Of a stretch of DNA of 42,358 bases, positions 1-8,420 are shown one piece after another. The stretch is from Acidobacteriota bacterium (GTDB taxonomy: Bacteria > Acidobacteriota > B3-B38 > Guanabaribacteriales > JAGGZT01). A program made the position numbers and the translations under genes. The stretch is taken from positions 1 to 42,358 of the forward strand of contig JAGGZT010000020.1 of NCBI GenBank assembly GCA_021161905.1, given 5' to 3'. The notes beneath the pieces are model-generated. The model was not told the origin of the DNA, made no database searches, and saw nothing but the letters and a program-made list of their open reading frames with translations. Positions within the stretch are counted from its first letter, which is position 1. Each line of letters starts with the position of its first letter.

Positions 1-292
<292 letters not shown>

Positions 293-348
293 TAAAATTC
301 GCCCTGAGCGAATTCGGGTTCAGACCCTTTCCTATTCGATATAGATTT

Positions 349-464
349 CCCGGTGGCCATAGCGGAGGGGAAACACCCGTTCCCATTCCGAACACGGCAG
401 TTAAGCCCTCCAGCGCCGATGGTACTGCACGGGCGACCGTGTGGGAGAGTAGGTCGCTGCCGGG
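349..464 (+). rRNA. 5S ribosomal RNA
   Basis: This is a complete 5S gene of about 116 bases. The ends CCCGGTGGC and GTCGCTGCCGGG pair to form helix I, and the internal CCGTTCCCATTCCGAACACGG block and GGGAGAGTAGG block are the usual conserved 5S elements. It closes the rRNA operon that begins with the 23S gene outside the window, and a strong terminator follows 18 bases later. Confidence 0.96.
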
Positions 465-482
465 ATTAAAAACTGAATAATA

Positions 483-526
483 AAAAGCCCGCCTTTCCAG
501 TAAAAGGAAAGGCGGGCTTTTCGTTT
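483..526 (+). terminator. Intrinsic terminator of the rRNA operon, probably two-way
   Basis: A perfect 16-bp stem pairs 483-498 with 506-521 around a 7-base loop (499-505), with the GC core GCCCGCCTTTCC followed by a T-rich tail. Because the stem begins with AAAA and ends with TTTT, the minus strand also reads as stem plus T-run. It can therefore serve both the rRNA operon and the convergent operon ending at 541. Confidence 0.93.
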
Positions 527-540
527 TTAACTTCCTTATC

Positions 541-939
541 CTATTCCAGCCAGATCCTGACCCTTGTCCCCTCCTTCTTATCCACTACCTCGACCAATTC
601 AGTAGGACTAAGTTTCTGTATCTCATCCCAAGTTGATGCCATCGTCAGGATCGCCAACACATCCTCATCGCTACAGCCACCCTTTTCCTTCGCTATCTTG
701 AGGAACTCCTCCCGATGTGCCATAAGGGCGTTGACCACCTTTATCGGAATGTTTACGATCACCTGTGCCCCTTCCTCTCCTTTTTCATACACCCTTATCT
801 TGAGCCAGGTGGCTTTCTTGAAGCTCGTTCCCTTCACCTTCCTGGAGGTGATCCTCTTTACCTCCTGACCGAAGAGGGGAAAGGTAACGAGGGAGATAAT
901 GATAAGGGGAAGGATGATGAGTGTAGCCTTTTTCTTCAT
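541..939 (-). CDS. Exported protein sharing a C-terminal module with the upstream gene
   Basis: The protein has 132 aa. Residues 1-24 form a signal peptide (KKK, long hydrophobic run, then LFGQ), so it is probably exported. The rest is a compact module with the pattern WLKIRVYE near the start, VNIPI in the middle and VRIWLE at the very end. The same pattern closes the product of the gene at 991-1872. The module resembles the small SHOCT-like/YvlB-LiaX N-terminal type found in envelope-stress proteins; that assignment is from memory and tentative. A strong AAAGGAGGG site precedes the ATG. It is the last gene of a sigma/anti-sigma operon, 51 bases after its neighbour, so it is probably a target or sensor of that system. 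No catalytic residues are evident. Confidence 0.75.
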   Translation of the reverse strand: MKKKATLIILPLIIISLVTFPLFGQEVKRITSRKVKGTSFKKATWLKIRVYEKGEEGAQVIVNIPIKVVNALMAHREEFLKIAKEKGGCSDEDVLAILTMASTWDEIQKLSPTELVEVVDKKEGTRVRIWLE

Positions 940-990
940 CTCTTGCCCTCCTTTTACCTATTTAAACGGATCAAGGAGGGAGTAGGTTTA

Positions 991-1872
991 TCATTCGACC
1001 CAGATTTCCACCCTTTCCCCGGATTCCTTGTCTATCATCTTGAAGAGCGGTCCCGGAGGAAGATCCTTGATGCTCTTCCATAAATTGGCGATGTCGATCC
1101 CTGTCTCCTTGATGAACTCCTTCTTTTGCTCCTCAGTAAGGGAGTTTATCACCAGATCAGCCAATACGATGGGGAAGTTCAAATCCACCGAAGGGGTTTT
1201 CTTTCCCGGTTCGTAGACCCGGAGTTTGATCCACCTTATCCCTTTACCTCTTCTCCTCTTTGGTTTTTCTATGATCTTCGCCTTCTTATCCACCTTAAGG
1301 ATGGCGAGTTTAATCCGGTCCTTTATCGTCTCGTCGAGCGAAGGATCACGAAGTGCTCGGTATAATACCGGTTTTGCCCTCTTCTTCGCCTCTTCGTTGC
1401 CACCAGCGAGCTCGAGGGCAGCGTAGTAAGCGACCATCCTGTCAGCATCGGAGAGGAAGGAGGAAAGCTCAGTGAGGTACTTCTGCTTTTCCTTTTCTCG
1501 GAGGAATTTTCCCAGAATGGAGATGAGGGATATCTTCGCCTCTTCGACTAAGGGCGAGCTCTTTCCATAGGTTTTGATGAAGGAACGGTAGGCACGAGCT
1601 GCCTGTTCCCACTTTCCCTGTCTTTCCAGTGAACGGGCGAGGTAGAAACGGACGGTTCCTAAATCCTTGCTCTTGGGGTACCGGGCGATGAACTCCCGCG
1701 AAAGCGTCTCCGCTTTGGCGAAGTTTAGGTCAAACATAGCCAGTTTTATCTCTCGGAGGAGCTTCTCCTCGTCCTTCTTTCCAGGAAAGCTGACGAGGAT
1801 GCTAACGAGGAAAAGGGGAAGAATAACCCCCAAGGTGATGATCTTAAGGCTATCTCTTGATTTTAGCTTCAT
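991..1872 (-). CDS. Membrane-anchored repeat protein with shared C-terminal module
   Basis: The protein has 293 aa. An N-terminal hydrophobic segment (about residues 11-29) should act as a membrane anchor or uncleaved signal. Residues 35-115 look like tetratricopeptide helices (a LARSLERQGKWEQAARAYRS stretch is typical), followed by a helical HEAT-like stretch to about 195. The last 80 residues repeat the module of the gene at 541-939: WIKLRVYE, then LNFPI, ending VEIWVE. The ATG directly abuts the stop codon of the anti-sigma gene, with GGAG 8-9 bases upstream, so translation is probably coupled. It may be an envelope-facing partner of the anti-sigma factor. The function is not recognised. 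Confidence 0.75.
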   Translation of the reverse strand: MKLKSRDSLKIITLGVILPLFLVSILVSFPGKKDEEKLLREIKLAMFDLNFAKAETLSREFIARYPKSKDLGTVRFYLARSLERQGKWEQAARAYRSFIKTYGKSSPLVEEAKISLISILGKFLREKEKQKYLTELSSFLSDADRMVAYYAALELAGGNEEAKKRAKPVLYRALRDPSLDETIKDRIKLAILKVDKKAKIIEKPKRRRGKGIRWIKLRVYEPGKKTPSVDLNFPIVLADLVINSLTEEQKKEFIKETGIDIANLWKSIKDLPPGPLFKMIDKESGERVEIWVE

Positions 1873-2574
1873 CTATGTCATCTCCTTGGTGAGGAGGTTT
1901 ATCTTCATTATAAGCTCTTTTTCCCGCACCATATCCCTTATCTCCCTCATCTCTTTCGGTGAAGGATTTGCTCCCAAGCTGGTTATATTGAGCATTATCG
2001 CCTCAAGCTCATTGGCAAGCCCCCGTACCTTAGCCAGTTCCGGCTTATCAAGTGCCCAATCTATGAACTTCTTCTTGGTAAGGAGGCGCCGGGAAAGCTC
2101 CTTGGTCAGGACGATATCAGTGCCCTCCCCCCCCTCATCGAGGCTAAGGAGGAGGGTTTCGCTTCCCGCAAGGTATTCTACCACCGCTGATTTCGCCACC
2201 AACAGCTCATAGCGGGAGAGATCTGGTGTCTCCTTTCTCCTGATGTTCGGGTAGATCAGAAGGAGGAAAAAGAGGGCTGCGGAGGCGGCGATGAGGGCGA
2301 GTTTCGCAGGAAGGGGGATCAGTTTTTTCTTTAAATGACCCCGCCTTTTGAGCTCAGCGATCACCTCTTCAGGAAAACGCTGCCAGTTGATGTAATCCAC
2401 GGGATAGGTAGAATGGGAAGAGATGAGTTCAATGACCCCCTTCAACTCCTCATACCTTGCTCGGCAGGAGGGGCATTGATCGAGATGGGTGAGAAGTTCC
2501 CTCTCCTCCTTTGGGGATAATTCTCCATACAGGTGGAGGGTAATCAAGGCTTCGAATCTCTCACATCCCTTCAT
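1873..2574 (-). CDS. Zinc-finger anti-sigma factor, membrane-bound
   Basis: The protein has 233 aa. The N-terminus carries the zf-HC2 anti-sigma pattern: C4, then H30-x3-C34-x2-C37. One transmembrane helix lies at about residues 91-109, leaving a C-terminal domain of about 120 residues that should face the periplasm or exterior. The start overlaps the stop of the ECF sigma gene by four bases (ATGA), the normal arrangement for a sigma factor and its cognate inhibitor. The zinc domain would hold the sigma factor at the membrane until an envelope signal releases it. The outer domain is not one I recognise, so the signal is unknown. Confidence 0.88.
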   Translation of the reverse strand: MKGCERFEALITLHLYGELSPKEERELLTHLDQCPSCRARYEELKGVIELISSHSTYPVDYINWQRFPEEVIAELKRRGHLKKKLIPLPAKLALIAASAALFFLLLIYPNIRRKETPDLSRYELLVAKSAVVEYLAGSETLLLSLDEGGEGTDIVLTKELSRRLLTKKKFIDWALDKPELAKVRGLANELEAIMLNITSLGANPSPKEMREIRDMVREKELIMKINLLTKEMT

Positions 2575-3134
2575 ATTGCCACTACCCCCTCTTCCTCCAA
2601 TTCCCTTTTTATTCGGGTTATCGCCTGATGGAGACTCGCCTTCACCGTACCTAGGGCACAGCCCCTTATCTCAGCTATCTCCTGTAGGGATAGCCCTTCA
2701 TAATGCCTCAAGATAAATACCTCCCTTTGCCCATTAGGAAGGGAGTTTATCGCCCGCTCAACCATTTTGCCCACCTCCTTCCCCCACAATATACGGTAGG
2801 GGCTCGGTTTCTGGGAGGGGTTTTCCCATCCTGTCGAGGTTTTCTTCTCCCTTTTTTTCCTTCTCAGTTGGTCAAGAGCTAAGTTTATGGCGATCCTCGT
2901 AATCCAGGTAGCTGGTTTGGCCCTTGGTTCCCAGTTCTTGCTTTTAGTGAATACCCGGATGAATGTCTCCTGGAGGATATCCTTCGCCTCAGCTGGATCT
3001 CGAAGGAGATGGTAGAGGATGCGGAATAACCGCCGTTCGTACCGGAGGATGAGCTCTCTCAGGGCAGATTCCTCTCTTTCTTTCACCCTCTCCATCAGTT
3101 GATAGTCGTCGAGCGGTTGACCGCCCCGTTTCAC
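2571..3134 (-). CDS. ECF-type RNA polymerase sigma factor
   Basis: The protein has 187 aa. Region 2 (about residues 20-90) includes the AKDILQETFIRVF and ATWITRIAINLALDQLRR stretches typical of the core-binding and -10-recognition helices. Region 4 (about 128-180) has the helix-turn-helix SLQEIAEIRGCALGTVKASL. There is no region 3, as expected for the ECF group. The start is a GTG with AGAGGGG eight bases upstream. It heads the four-gene operon down to 541, and its product is presumably held by the anti-sigma factor encoded next. I could not identify an ECF-style promoter in front of it, so autoregulation is possible but unsupported. Confidence 0.93.
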   Translation of the reverse strand: MKRGGQPLDDYQLMERVKEREESALRELILRYERRLFRILYHLLRDPAEAKDILQETFIRVFTKSKNWEPRAKPATWITRIAINLALDQLRRKKREKKTSTGWENPSQKPSPYRILWGKEVGKMVERAINSLPNGQREVFILRHYEGLSLQEIAEIRGCALGTVKASLHQAITRIKRELEEEGVVAI

Positions 3135-3261
3135 CTTCTTTTCCCCTCTCCAATAAGTTAAACGGATATTTTCGGGTTTAGTTTATCCCATTTCTACCAT
3201 TTTTTCACCATTGCAATGAATCACATCTATATCATATTGTGGGAAAGTGATTCGAAATTGA

Positions 3262-3290
3262 TTGACAGGCAAATTCCTTTCTCTTACTAT
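3262..3290 (+). promoter_or_regulatory. Sigma-70-type promoter of the ior operon
   Basis: TTGACA (3262-3267) and TACTAT (3285-3290) are separated by exactly 17 bases. The predicted start of transcription is about 3297, leaving a leader of about 55 bases before the ATG at 3352. The promoter lies in the divergent gap between the ECF operon and iorA. Confidence 0.75.
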
Positions 3291-3351
3291 AGAGGGAAAG
3301 CTTTATGTTGTTAAAAGTTAAAGAGTTATGATAATCGAGGGGGTAGATGTT

Positions 3352-4953
3352 ATGGAAAAATTAGTACTCCTCGGCGATGAGGCGGTGGCTCTGGGAGCGA
3401 TACATGCTGGTATTTCGGGCTCTTTCTCCTACCCTGGCACACCGGCGACCCAGATCCAGGAGTTCATCCAGAGGGTGGCTAAAGATGATATCCGCTGTCA
3501 CTGGTCGGCGAATGAGAAGGCGGCTTATGAAGAAGCTCTGGGAGTTTCCTATGTGGGAAGAAGGGCTCTTGTTTCGATGAAGCATGTGGGGCTCAATGTA
3601 GCAGCAGATCCCTTCATAAACTCAGCGATAACCGGTGCTGATGGTGGATTGGTAGTGGTGACGGCTGATGATCCTGGGATGCATAGCTCCCAGAACGAGC
3701 AGGACAACCGCTTCTACGCCCAGTTTGCCAAGATCTTTTGTTTCGAGCCAAGCAACCAACAGGAAGCCTATGAGATGACCCGGGAGGCGTTCGATGTCTC
3801 GGAGAAGTTCAGGCTTCCGGTGATGGTGAGGCTGGTTACCCGGCTCGCCCATAGCCGAGCCAACATCAAGGCAGGAAAGGGAAGGAAAGAGAATGAGTTG
3901 AAGCCGACTGATGACCTAACTCGATGGACGGTTCTTCCGGCGAATGCCCGAGTGAGGTTCAAGGAGTTGGTCGAGGAACAGAAGGAGCTCGTTCGATATT
4001 CTGAAGAGTCCCCCTGGAATGAGCTTCATCTTTCGCCTGGGGCAGAGGTTGGGGTTATCGCCTCCGGCATTGCTTTTAACTATCTTATTGAGGCGCTTTC
4101 CTTTATTTCTCTTAAGGTTTCATATTTAAAGGTAAACACCTACCCCCTGCCCCTTAACAAGATAAAACAGCTCATCTCCTCTGTCTCCGAACTGTTGGTG
4201 GTGGAGGAGGGATACCCCTTGATCGAAGGTTCCCTCCGGGGGCTTCTCGATTGCGCGGGCATCAAGATAAGGGGGAAAATGAGCGGTGACCTTCCGATAA
4301 CCGGTGAGCTTACCCCGGATGCGGTATATCGTGCTTTGGGAGGAAAGGAACGGTCGTATCCCGTTAATCTATCCTTTGAACTTCCGGTAAGGCCTCCGAT
4401 GCTCTGTCCCGGTTGTCCTCATGCCGATACCTTTACCGCTTTGAAGGACGCCCTGGCTGATTACCCGAATGCCCGTGTCTTCTCCGACATCGGTTGTTAT
4501 ACCTTGGGTTTTCTTCCTCCATATCGAGCGGTCCATTCCTGCGTGGAGATGGGAGCGAGCATTGGTATGGCGAAGGGAGCAGCTGAGGCAGGGCTTTATC
4601 CTTCGCTCGCTGCTATTGGCGATTCTACCTTTGCCCATTCGGGTATGACCGGGCTCATCGGTGCTGCCAAGAACAACACCGATATGACGGTGGTGATTAT
4701 GGACAATGAACATACTGCGATGACCGGGGGACAGGATACGATGGCCACTGGTGATAGGTTGGTGGAGCTGGTTAAAGGATTAGGGGTTGATCCGGCACAC
4801 ATTCGGGTGATCGTTCCCCTTCCCAAGAACAGGGAGAGAAACGCCGATGTCTTCCGCGAAGAGATAGCCTACCACGGGCTCTCGGTTATCATCTCCCGGC
4901 GGGAGTGTGTGGTGGCAGCGAGGAAAAGAAAGGAAGGAGGGGAGAAGAAATGA
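3352..4953 (+). CDS. iorA: Indolepyruvate:ferredoxin oxidoreductase, alpha subunit, lacking the ferredoxin domain
   Basis: The protein has 533 aa. It should oxidatively decarboxylate aryl 2-oxoacids (from Trp, Phe, Tyr) to aryl-acetyl-CoA with IorB. The N-terminal pyrimidine-binding half has SGSFSYPGTPATQI and YVGRRALVSMKHVGLN. The C-terminal TPP domain has CPGCPHADTF, then GDSTFAHSGMTGL and DNEHTAMTGGQ. Family members usually run to about 600-650 aa and end in a domain with two CxxCxxC-type clusters. This one stops at a Lys/Glu-rich tail right after ISRRECVVAARKR, with no such clusters. I chose ATG 3352, behind GAGGGGG, over the in-frame ATG at 3328, which has no good site. It overlaps iorB by four bases. 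Confidence 0.93.
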   Translation: MEKLVLLGDEAVALGAIHAGISGSFSYPGTPATQIQEFIQRVAKDDIRCHWSANEKAAYEEALGVSYVGRRALVSMKHVGLNVAADPFINSAITGADGGLVVVTADDPGMHSSQNEQDNRFYAQFAKIFCFEPSNQQEAYEMTREAFDVSEKFRLPVMVRLVTRLAHSRANIKAGKGRKENELKPTDDLTRWTVLPANARVRFKELVEEQKELVRYSEESPWNELHLSPGAEVGVIASGIAFNYLIEALSFISLKVSYLKVNTYPLPLNKIKQLISSVSELLVVEEGYPLIEGSLRGLLDCAGIKIRGKMSGDLPITGELTPDAVYRALGGKERSYPVNLSFELPVRPPMLCPGCPHADTFTALKDALADYPNARVFSDIGCYTLGFLPPYRAVHSCVEMGASIGMAKGAAEAGLYPSLAAIGDSTFAHSGMTGLIGAAKNNTDMTVVIMDNEHTAMTGGQDTMATGDRLVELVKGLGVDPAHIRVIVPLPKNRERNADVFREEIAYHGLSVIISRRECVVAARKRKEGGEKK

Positions 4954-5780
4954 AGAAAGACATAATCTTGGCGGGCGTTGGCGGACAGGGGATACTCTCG
5001 ATAGCCTATGTCATCGACGAGGCTGCGGTGGAATCGGGGCTTAACATCAAACAGGCAGAGATCCACGGTATGGCTCAGCGGGGAGGAGCTGTTTATTCCC
5101 ATCTCAGGATCTCATCCTCCCCCATCGCCAGCGACCTGATACCTAAGGGAAGCGCCGACCTCATCATCTCGATCGAGCCCATTGAGGGATTGCGTTATCT
5201 TTCCTATCTCGCTCCCGATGGCATACTGATAACCAACAGTAGCCCGGTGAGGAATATTCCCAACTATCCCGATATGGAGAAGGTGATGGGGGATATCCTC
5301 TCCCTTAAAAAACACATCATAATAGATGCAGAGTCGCTGGCGCGGAGAGCGGGCTCCTTTCGGGCGCAGAATATGGTGATGCTTGGGGCTTCTTCCGCTT
5401 ACCTTTCTTTAGATAGGGAGTTACTTAAGAAGTATATCGGGGAGCTCTTCTCCCCGCGCGGGGAGAAGATAGTGGAGTTGAACCTCTCCGCTTTTGCCTT
5501 CGGTGAGCGGATAGGGCGGTTTTACACCTTGCTTCTGGAGGAAGGTGTTCCTCCACTTTCCGCATTTCTGCTTTCCTCAAAGATAGAAGCAGGGGAGGCG
5601 CTGACGGAGAGTGTGGACCTCTGGGGGAAGCTTCTTTCCTCCCGGGCAGAGGAGTTTGTCCCCATTCTCAAGGAGTTTTCCGGGGAGATATCTCCTCGGG
5701 CAGAGGTACCGAAGAAGCTCCTCGGGCTTTCATTGGAGAAGGTTGATAAAGAAGAGCTCTTCTCCATCTTAGCCGGTTGA
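4950..5780 (+). CDS. iorB: Indolepyruvate:ferredoxin oxidoreductase, beta subunit
   Basis: The protein has 276 aa. The N-terminus has the gamma-type 2-oxoacid oxidoreductase fold: DIILAGVGGQGILS, then the QAEIHGMAQRGGAVYSHLR signature, and ADLIISIEPIEGLRYL. This subunit completes the active site with the TPP-bearing IorA. The protein is longer than the roughly 200 residues usual for IorB; about 70 extra C-terminal residues are mostly helical. The ATG at 4950 sits in an ATGA overlap with the iorA stop, behind GGAGGGGAG, so the two subunits should be made in step. An in-frame start further upstream inside iorA (about 4905) would add an unrelated tail and is not favoured. Confidence 0.93.
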   Translation: MKKDIILAGVGGQGILSIAYVIDEAAVESGLNIKQAEIHGMAQRGGAVYSHLRISSSPIASDLIPKGSADLIISIEPIEGLRYLSYLAPDGILITNSSPVRNIPNYPDMEKVMGDILSLKKHIIIDAESLARRAGSFRAQNMVMLGASSAYLSLDRELLKKYIGELFSPRGEKIVELNLSAFAFGERIGRFYTLLLEEGVPPLSAFLLSSKIEAGEALTESVDLWGKLLSSRAEEFVPILKEFSGEISPRAEVPKKLLGLSLEKVDKEELFSILAG

Positions 5781-5844
5781 TTATCGGGCTTTCAATTTTG
5801 AAAAGTTTGGAGCTTGGTCGATTGTCCTTCTCGAGGAGAGCGAT

Positions 5845-8214
5845 ATGGGTGAGATCGATTTTGAAAGAATAGATTTCATTTTAGAAAAGGCAGAAAAAGA
5901 AGGAAGATCTTCCCTTTTCGAACACGAGGTCTACTCGGTACTCGAGGCAGCGGGAGTGAAAACGCCCGCTACTTTCTTCATCCCCAAGGATGGAAGAGGT
6001 GGGATTACTCTCCCCTCTTTTCTCTCCGGGAGAGCGGTTTTGAAGATCGTCTCTCCCACCATCGTCCACAAGACCGATGTTGCTGGAGTAGCTATCGTGG
6101 AGGGGGGAGAGGAGGAGATAGTGGAGCGGGCAAGAAAGATGATTGAGGAGGTTCCCCCTCGCTATGTCGCTTGGCTTAGAGAACACCCAGAGCTCACTCC
6201 CGCCCCTTATCGAGGTCTCTCCGATGAGGAGCTTGAAAAAAGGGTTTATGCCGATATCCGCGGGGTACTCGTTGCCGAGTTCGTCCCCTATTCCGGAAAA
6301 GGGCTTGAGGGTGAGTTTCTCCTCGGTGTCCGTACCACTTCTGAATTCGGACCGATAGTCGCCTTCGGCGTTGGTGGGGTAGAGACCGAGTTTTTGGCGG
6401 AGAGGATGAAGCCGGGAGAGGCGGTCTCAGTATCCTCTGCCCTTCTAATGGGGGATATCCCTTCCTTTATAAGGAAGCCCGCCATTTCCCTTAAGCTTTT
6501 GGGAGAGACCCGGAGGGGAAAGAAGGTGGTTTCCTCGGAGGAGATGGAGCGGGTCGTTTTCGCCTTCGCTGAGATCGCTCGTTATTACTCCGACTATGAG
6601 GAAAGATCCCCCTTCGTCATCACCGAGCTCGAGGTGAACCCATTGGTGGCGAACGAGGGGAGGCTTGTCCCTCTCGATGGTCTTCTCAAGTTCAGAAGGA
6701 GAAGAGAAAAGCCCATTCCTCGTCCGACGGATAAGGTGGGGAAACTCCTTATTCCGGAGAGCATCGCCATCATTGGGGTTTCGGGCAAGGAGATGAATAT
6801 GGGACGGATCATCCTGAGAAATATCATCGGGATGGGTTTTCCCAAGGAACGGCTCTATATATTGAAGAAGGGGGTTTCCGAGATAGATGGCTGTCGGGCA
6901 TTCCCCGATGTCTCCTCACTGCCGGAGAAGGTGGATACCCTGATCGTTGCCATCTCAGCGGATCAAGTCCCTTCCCTCATCAGGGAGACGGTTGAGGAGG
7001 AGAAGGCTGAATCGATCATTATAATCCCTGCCGGTATGGCGGAAAAAAAGGGTGGAGAGAGCCGGGAGGAGGAGATAAAAAAACTCCTCGCTGAGAGGCG
7101 TTCCCAGGGGAAGGATGCTCCGGTGATCAATGGAGGGAACTGCCTTGGCATTCACTCCGTCCCCGGGCGGTATGATACCCTGTTCATCCCCGAGAGGAAG
7201 TGGGAACGAGTGCCGGTATTTGCGAGGAACATCGCCTACATCAGCCAAAGCGGTGCCTTTATGATCTCCCGGATGACCAAACTGCCCCGGCTCGAGCCCC
7301 GGTACGGGATATCGGTGGGAAACCAGGTCGATCTCACCATCTCCGATTATTTGGCTTATCTCAAGGATGATCCGGAGATAGCGGTTTACGGAGTTTATAT
7401 CGAGGGGTTCAAGGAGGGGGATGGCATCGCCTTTGCCCGGATATCGCGGGAGATACTCGCCGCCGGACGGGATGTGATCGCTTACAAGGCGGGGCGTACC
7501 GCTGAGGGAAGGGATGCCACCTCGGGTCATACCGCCTCAATAGCTGGTGATTATTATGTCTTTGAGGCAGTGGCGAGGGATGCAGGAGTACTTGTTGCTC
7601 GGGATTTTGCCGAATTTGAGGGATTGACCAAGCTCGCCTCCTACTTCGCCGAGATGGGGAAAAAGATTAAGGGAGATCGAGTGGCAGCGGTTAGCAACGC
7701 TGGTTTCGAGTGCGTCGGCTTCGCTGACAACATCCGAGGGGAAGGCTACGAACTCCGCCTCGCCAAGTTTTCGCCGGAGACCGAGAAAAGGATCGCCTCT
7801 GCCTTTTCCTTAAGGAAGATAGACGCCATCATCGATATCCACAATCCCCTTGACCTCACCCCAATGGCGACTGACGAAGTGGTGGCGGAATGCATCCGGG
7901 CGCTTATCGAGGATGATGGTGTTCACTCCATTATCTTGTCCCTTGTTCCCCTTACCGCTGCCTTAAACACCTTGCCTCCAAGCCCAGAGTACGAGGAGAG
8001 TATTGAGCGTGAGGAGAGCGTTGTGAAGCGGGTTATAGCGCTCAATAAAGAGACCGAGAAACCGCTTATCGCCGTTATCGATTGTGGTGGCAGGTACGAT
8101 CCTATGGTATCCGCCCTCGAGGTGGGGGGGATCCCGGTTTTCAGGACCGCAGATTATGCGATGAGGCTTTTGGGTTATTACACCTTCTATCGACTGGCTT
8201 TGGAGCGGATATAG
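5845..8214 (+). CDS. ADP-forming acyl-CoA/acetyl-CoA synthetase, fused with beta domain first
   Basis: The protein has 789 aa. It should convert acyl-CoA, ADP and phosphate to acid, CoA and ATP. Residues 1-285 are the ATP-grasp (beta) part, with the conserved SPTIVHKTDVAGV segment (H75) and VLVAEFV. Residues 300-789 are the alpha part: the CoA-binding Rossmann domain (SIAIIGVSGKEMNMG), the ligase domain (YISQSGAFM), and SGHTASIAG with the phospho-histidine H562. Both histidines expected to carry phosphate are present. The best-known fused enzymes have alpha before beta; this one is reversed. A GAGGAGAG site precedes the ATG, 64 bases after iorB. The context points to aryl-acetyl-CoA as substrate. 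An intrinsic terminator follows. Confidence 0.92.
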   Translation: MGEIDFERIDFILEKAEKEGRSSLFEHEVYSVLEAAGVKTPATFFIPKDGRGGITLPSFLSGRAVLKIVSPTIVHKTDVAGVAIVEGGEEEIVERARKMIEEVPPRYVAWLREHPELTPAPYRGLSDEELEKRVYADIRGVLVAEFVPYSGKGLEGEFLLGVRTTSEFGPIVAFGVGGVETEFLAERMKPGEAVSVSSALLMGDIPSFIRKPAISLKLLGETRRGKKVVSSEEMERVVFAFAEIARYYSDYEERSPFVITELEVNPLVANEGRLVPLDGLLKFRRRREKPIPRPTDKVGKLLIPESIAIIGVSGKEMNMGRIILRNIIGMGFPKERLYILKKGVSEIDGCRAFPDVSSLPEKVDTLIVAISADQVPSLIRETVEEEKAESIIIIPAGMAEKKGGESREEEIKKLLAERRSQGKDAPVINGGNCLGIHSVPGRYDTLFIPERKWERVPVFARNIAYISQSGAFMISRMTKLPRLEPRYGISVGNQVDLTISDYLAYLKDDPEIAVYGVYIEGFKEGDGIAFARISREILAAGRDVIAYKAGRTAEGRDATSGHTASIAGDYYVFEAVARDAGVLVARDFAEFEGLTKLASYFAEMGKKIKGDRVAAVSNAGFECVGFADNIRGEGYELRLAKFSPETEKRIASAFSLRKIDAIIDIHNPLDLTPMATDEVVAECIRALIEDDGVHSIILSLVPLTAALNTLPPSPEYEESIEREESVVKRVIALNKETEKPLIAVIDCGGRYDPMVSALEVGGIPVFRTADYAMRLLGYYTFYRLALERI

Positions 8215-8239
8215 CCCTCATTGATAACCCATATCACCT

Positions 8240-8272
8240 AAAAAGAGGGGGTTCTTTTCCCCTCTTTTTTTT
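8240..8272 (+). terminator. Intrinsic terminator after the ior/acyl-CoA synthetase operon
   Basis: The stem AAAAAGAGGGG (8240-8250) pairs with CCCCTCTTTTT (8259-8269) around an 8-base loop, and the T-run continues to 8272. It lies 25 bases after the synthetase stop and just ahead of the pta promoter. Confidence 0.88.
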
Positions 8273-8281
8273 AAAACGATA

Positions 8282-8310
8282 TTGACAATTTAATAGAAGA
8301 CTGCTATCAT
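8282..8310 (+). promoter_or_regulatory. Sigma-70-type promoter of pta-ackA
   Basis: TTGACA (8282-8287) and TATCAT (8305-8310) are 17 bases apart. A TG two bases ahead of the -10 box adds an extended -10 element. Transcription should begin near 8317, giving a leader of about 104 bases before the pta start. The leader contains only a weak imperfect hairpin (about 8363-8388). Confidence 0.8.
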
Positions 8311-8420
8311 AACACCGATAAAGAGATATGAGTTTTTATGGATATTTCAAAACTTAATAGGCTTTGAGAAGTTATTTTTTTCTCTAAACTTAAGATGGAA
8401 TCATCGTAAGGAGGTTGATG

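Noticed and set aside
8363-8388. Possible attenuator hairpin in the pta leader
   Set aside because: The stem (GAGAA with TTCTC, imperfect outside) is short and AT-rich, and I recognise no riboswitch core.
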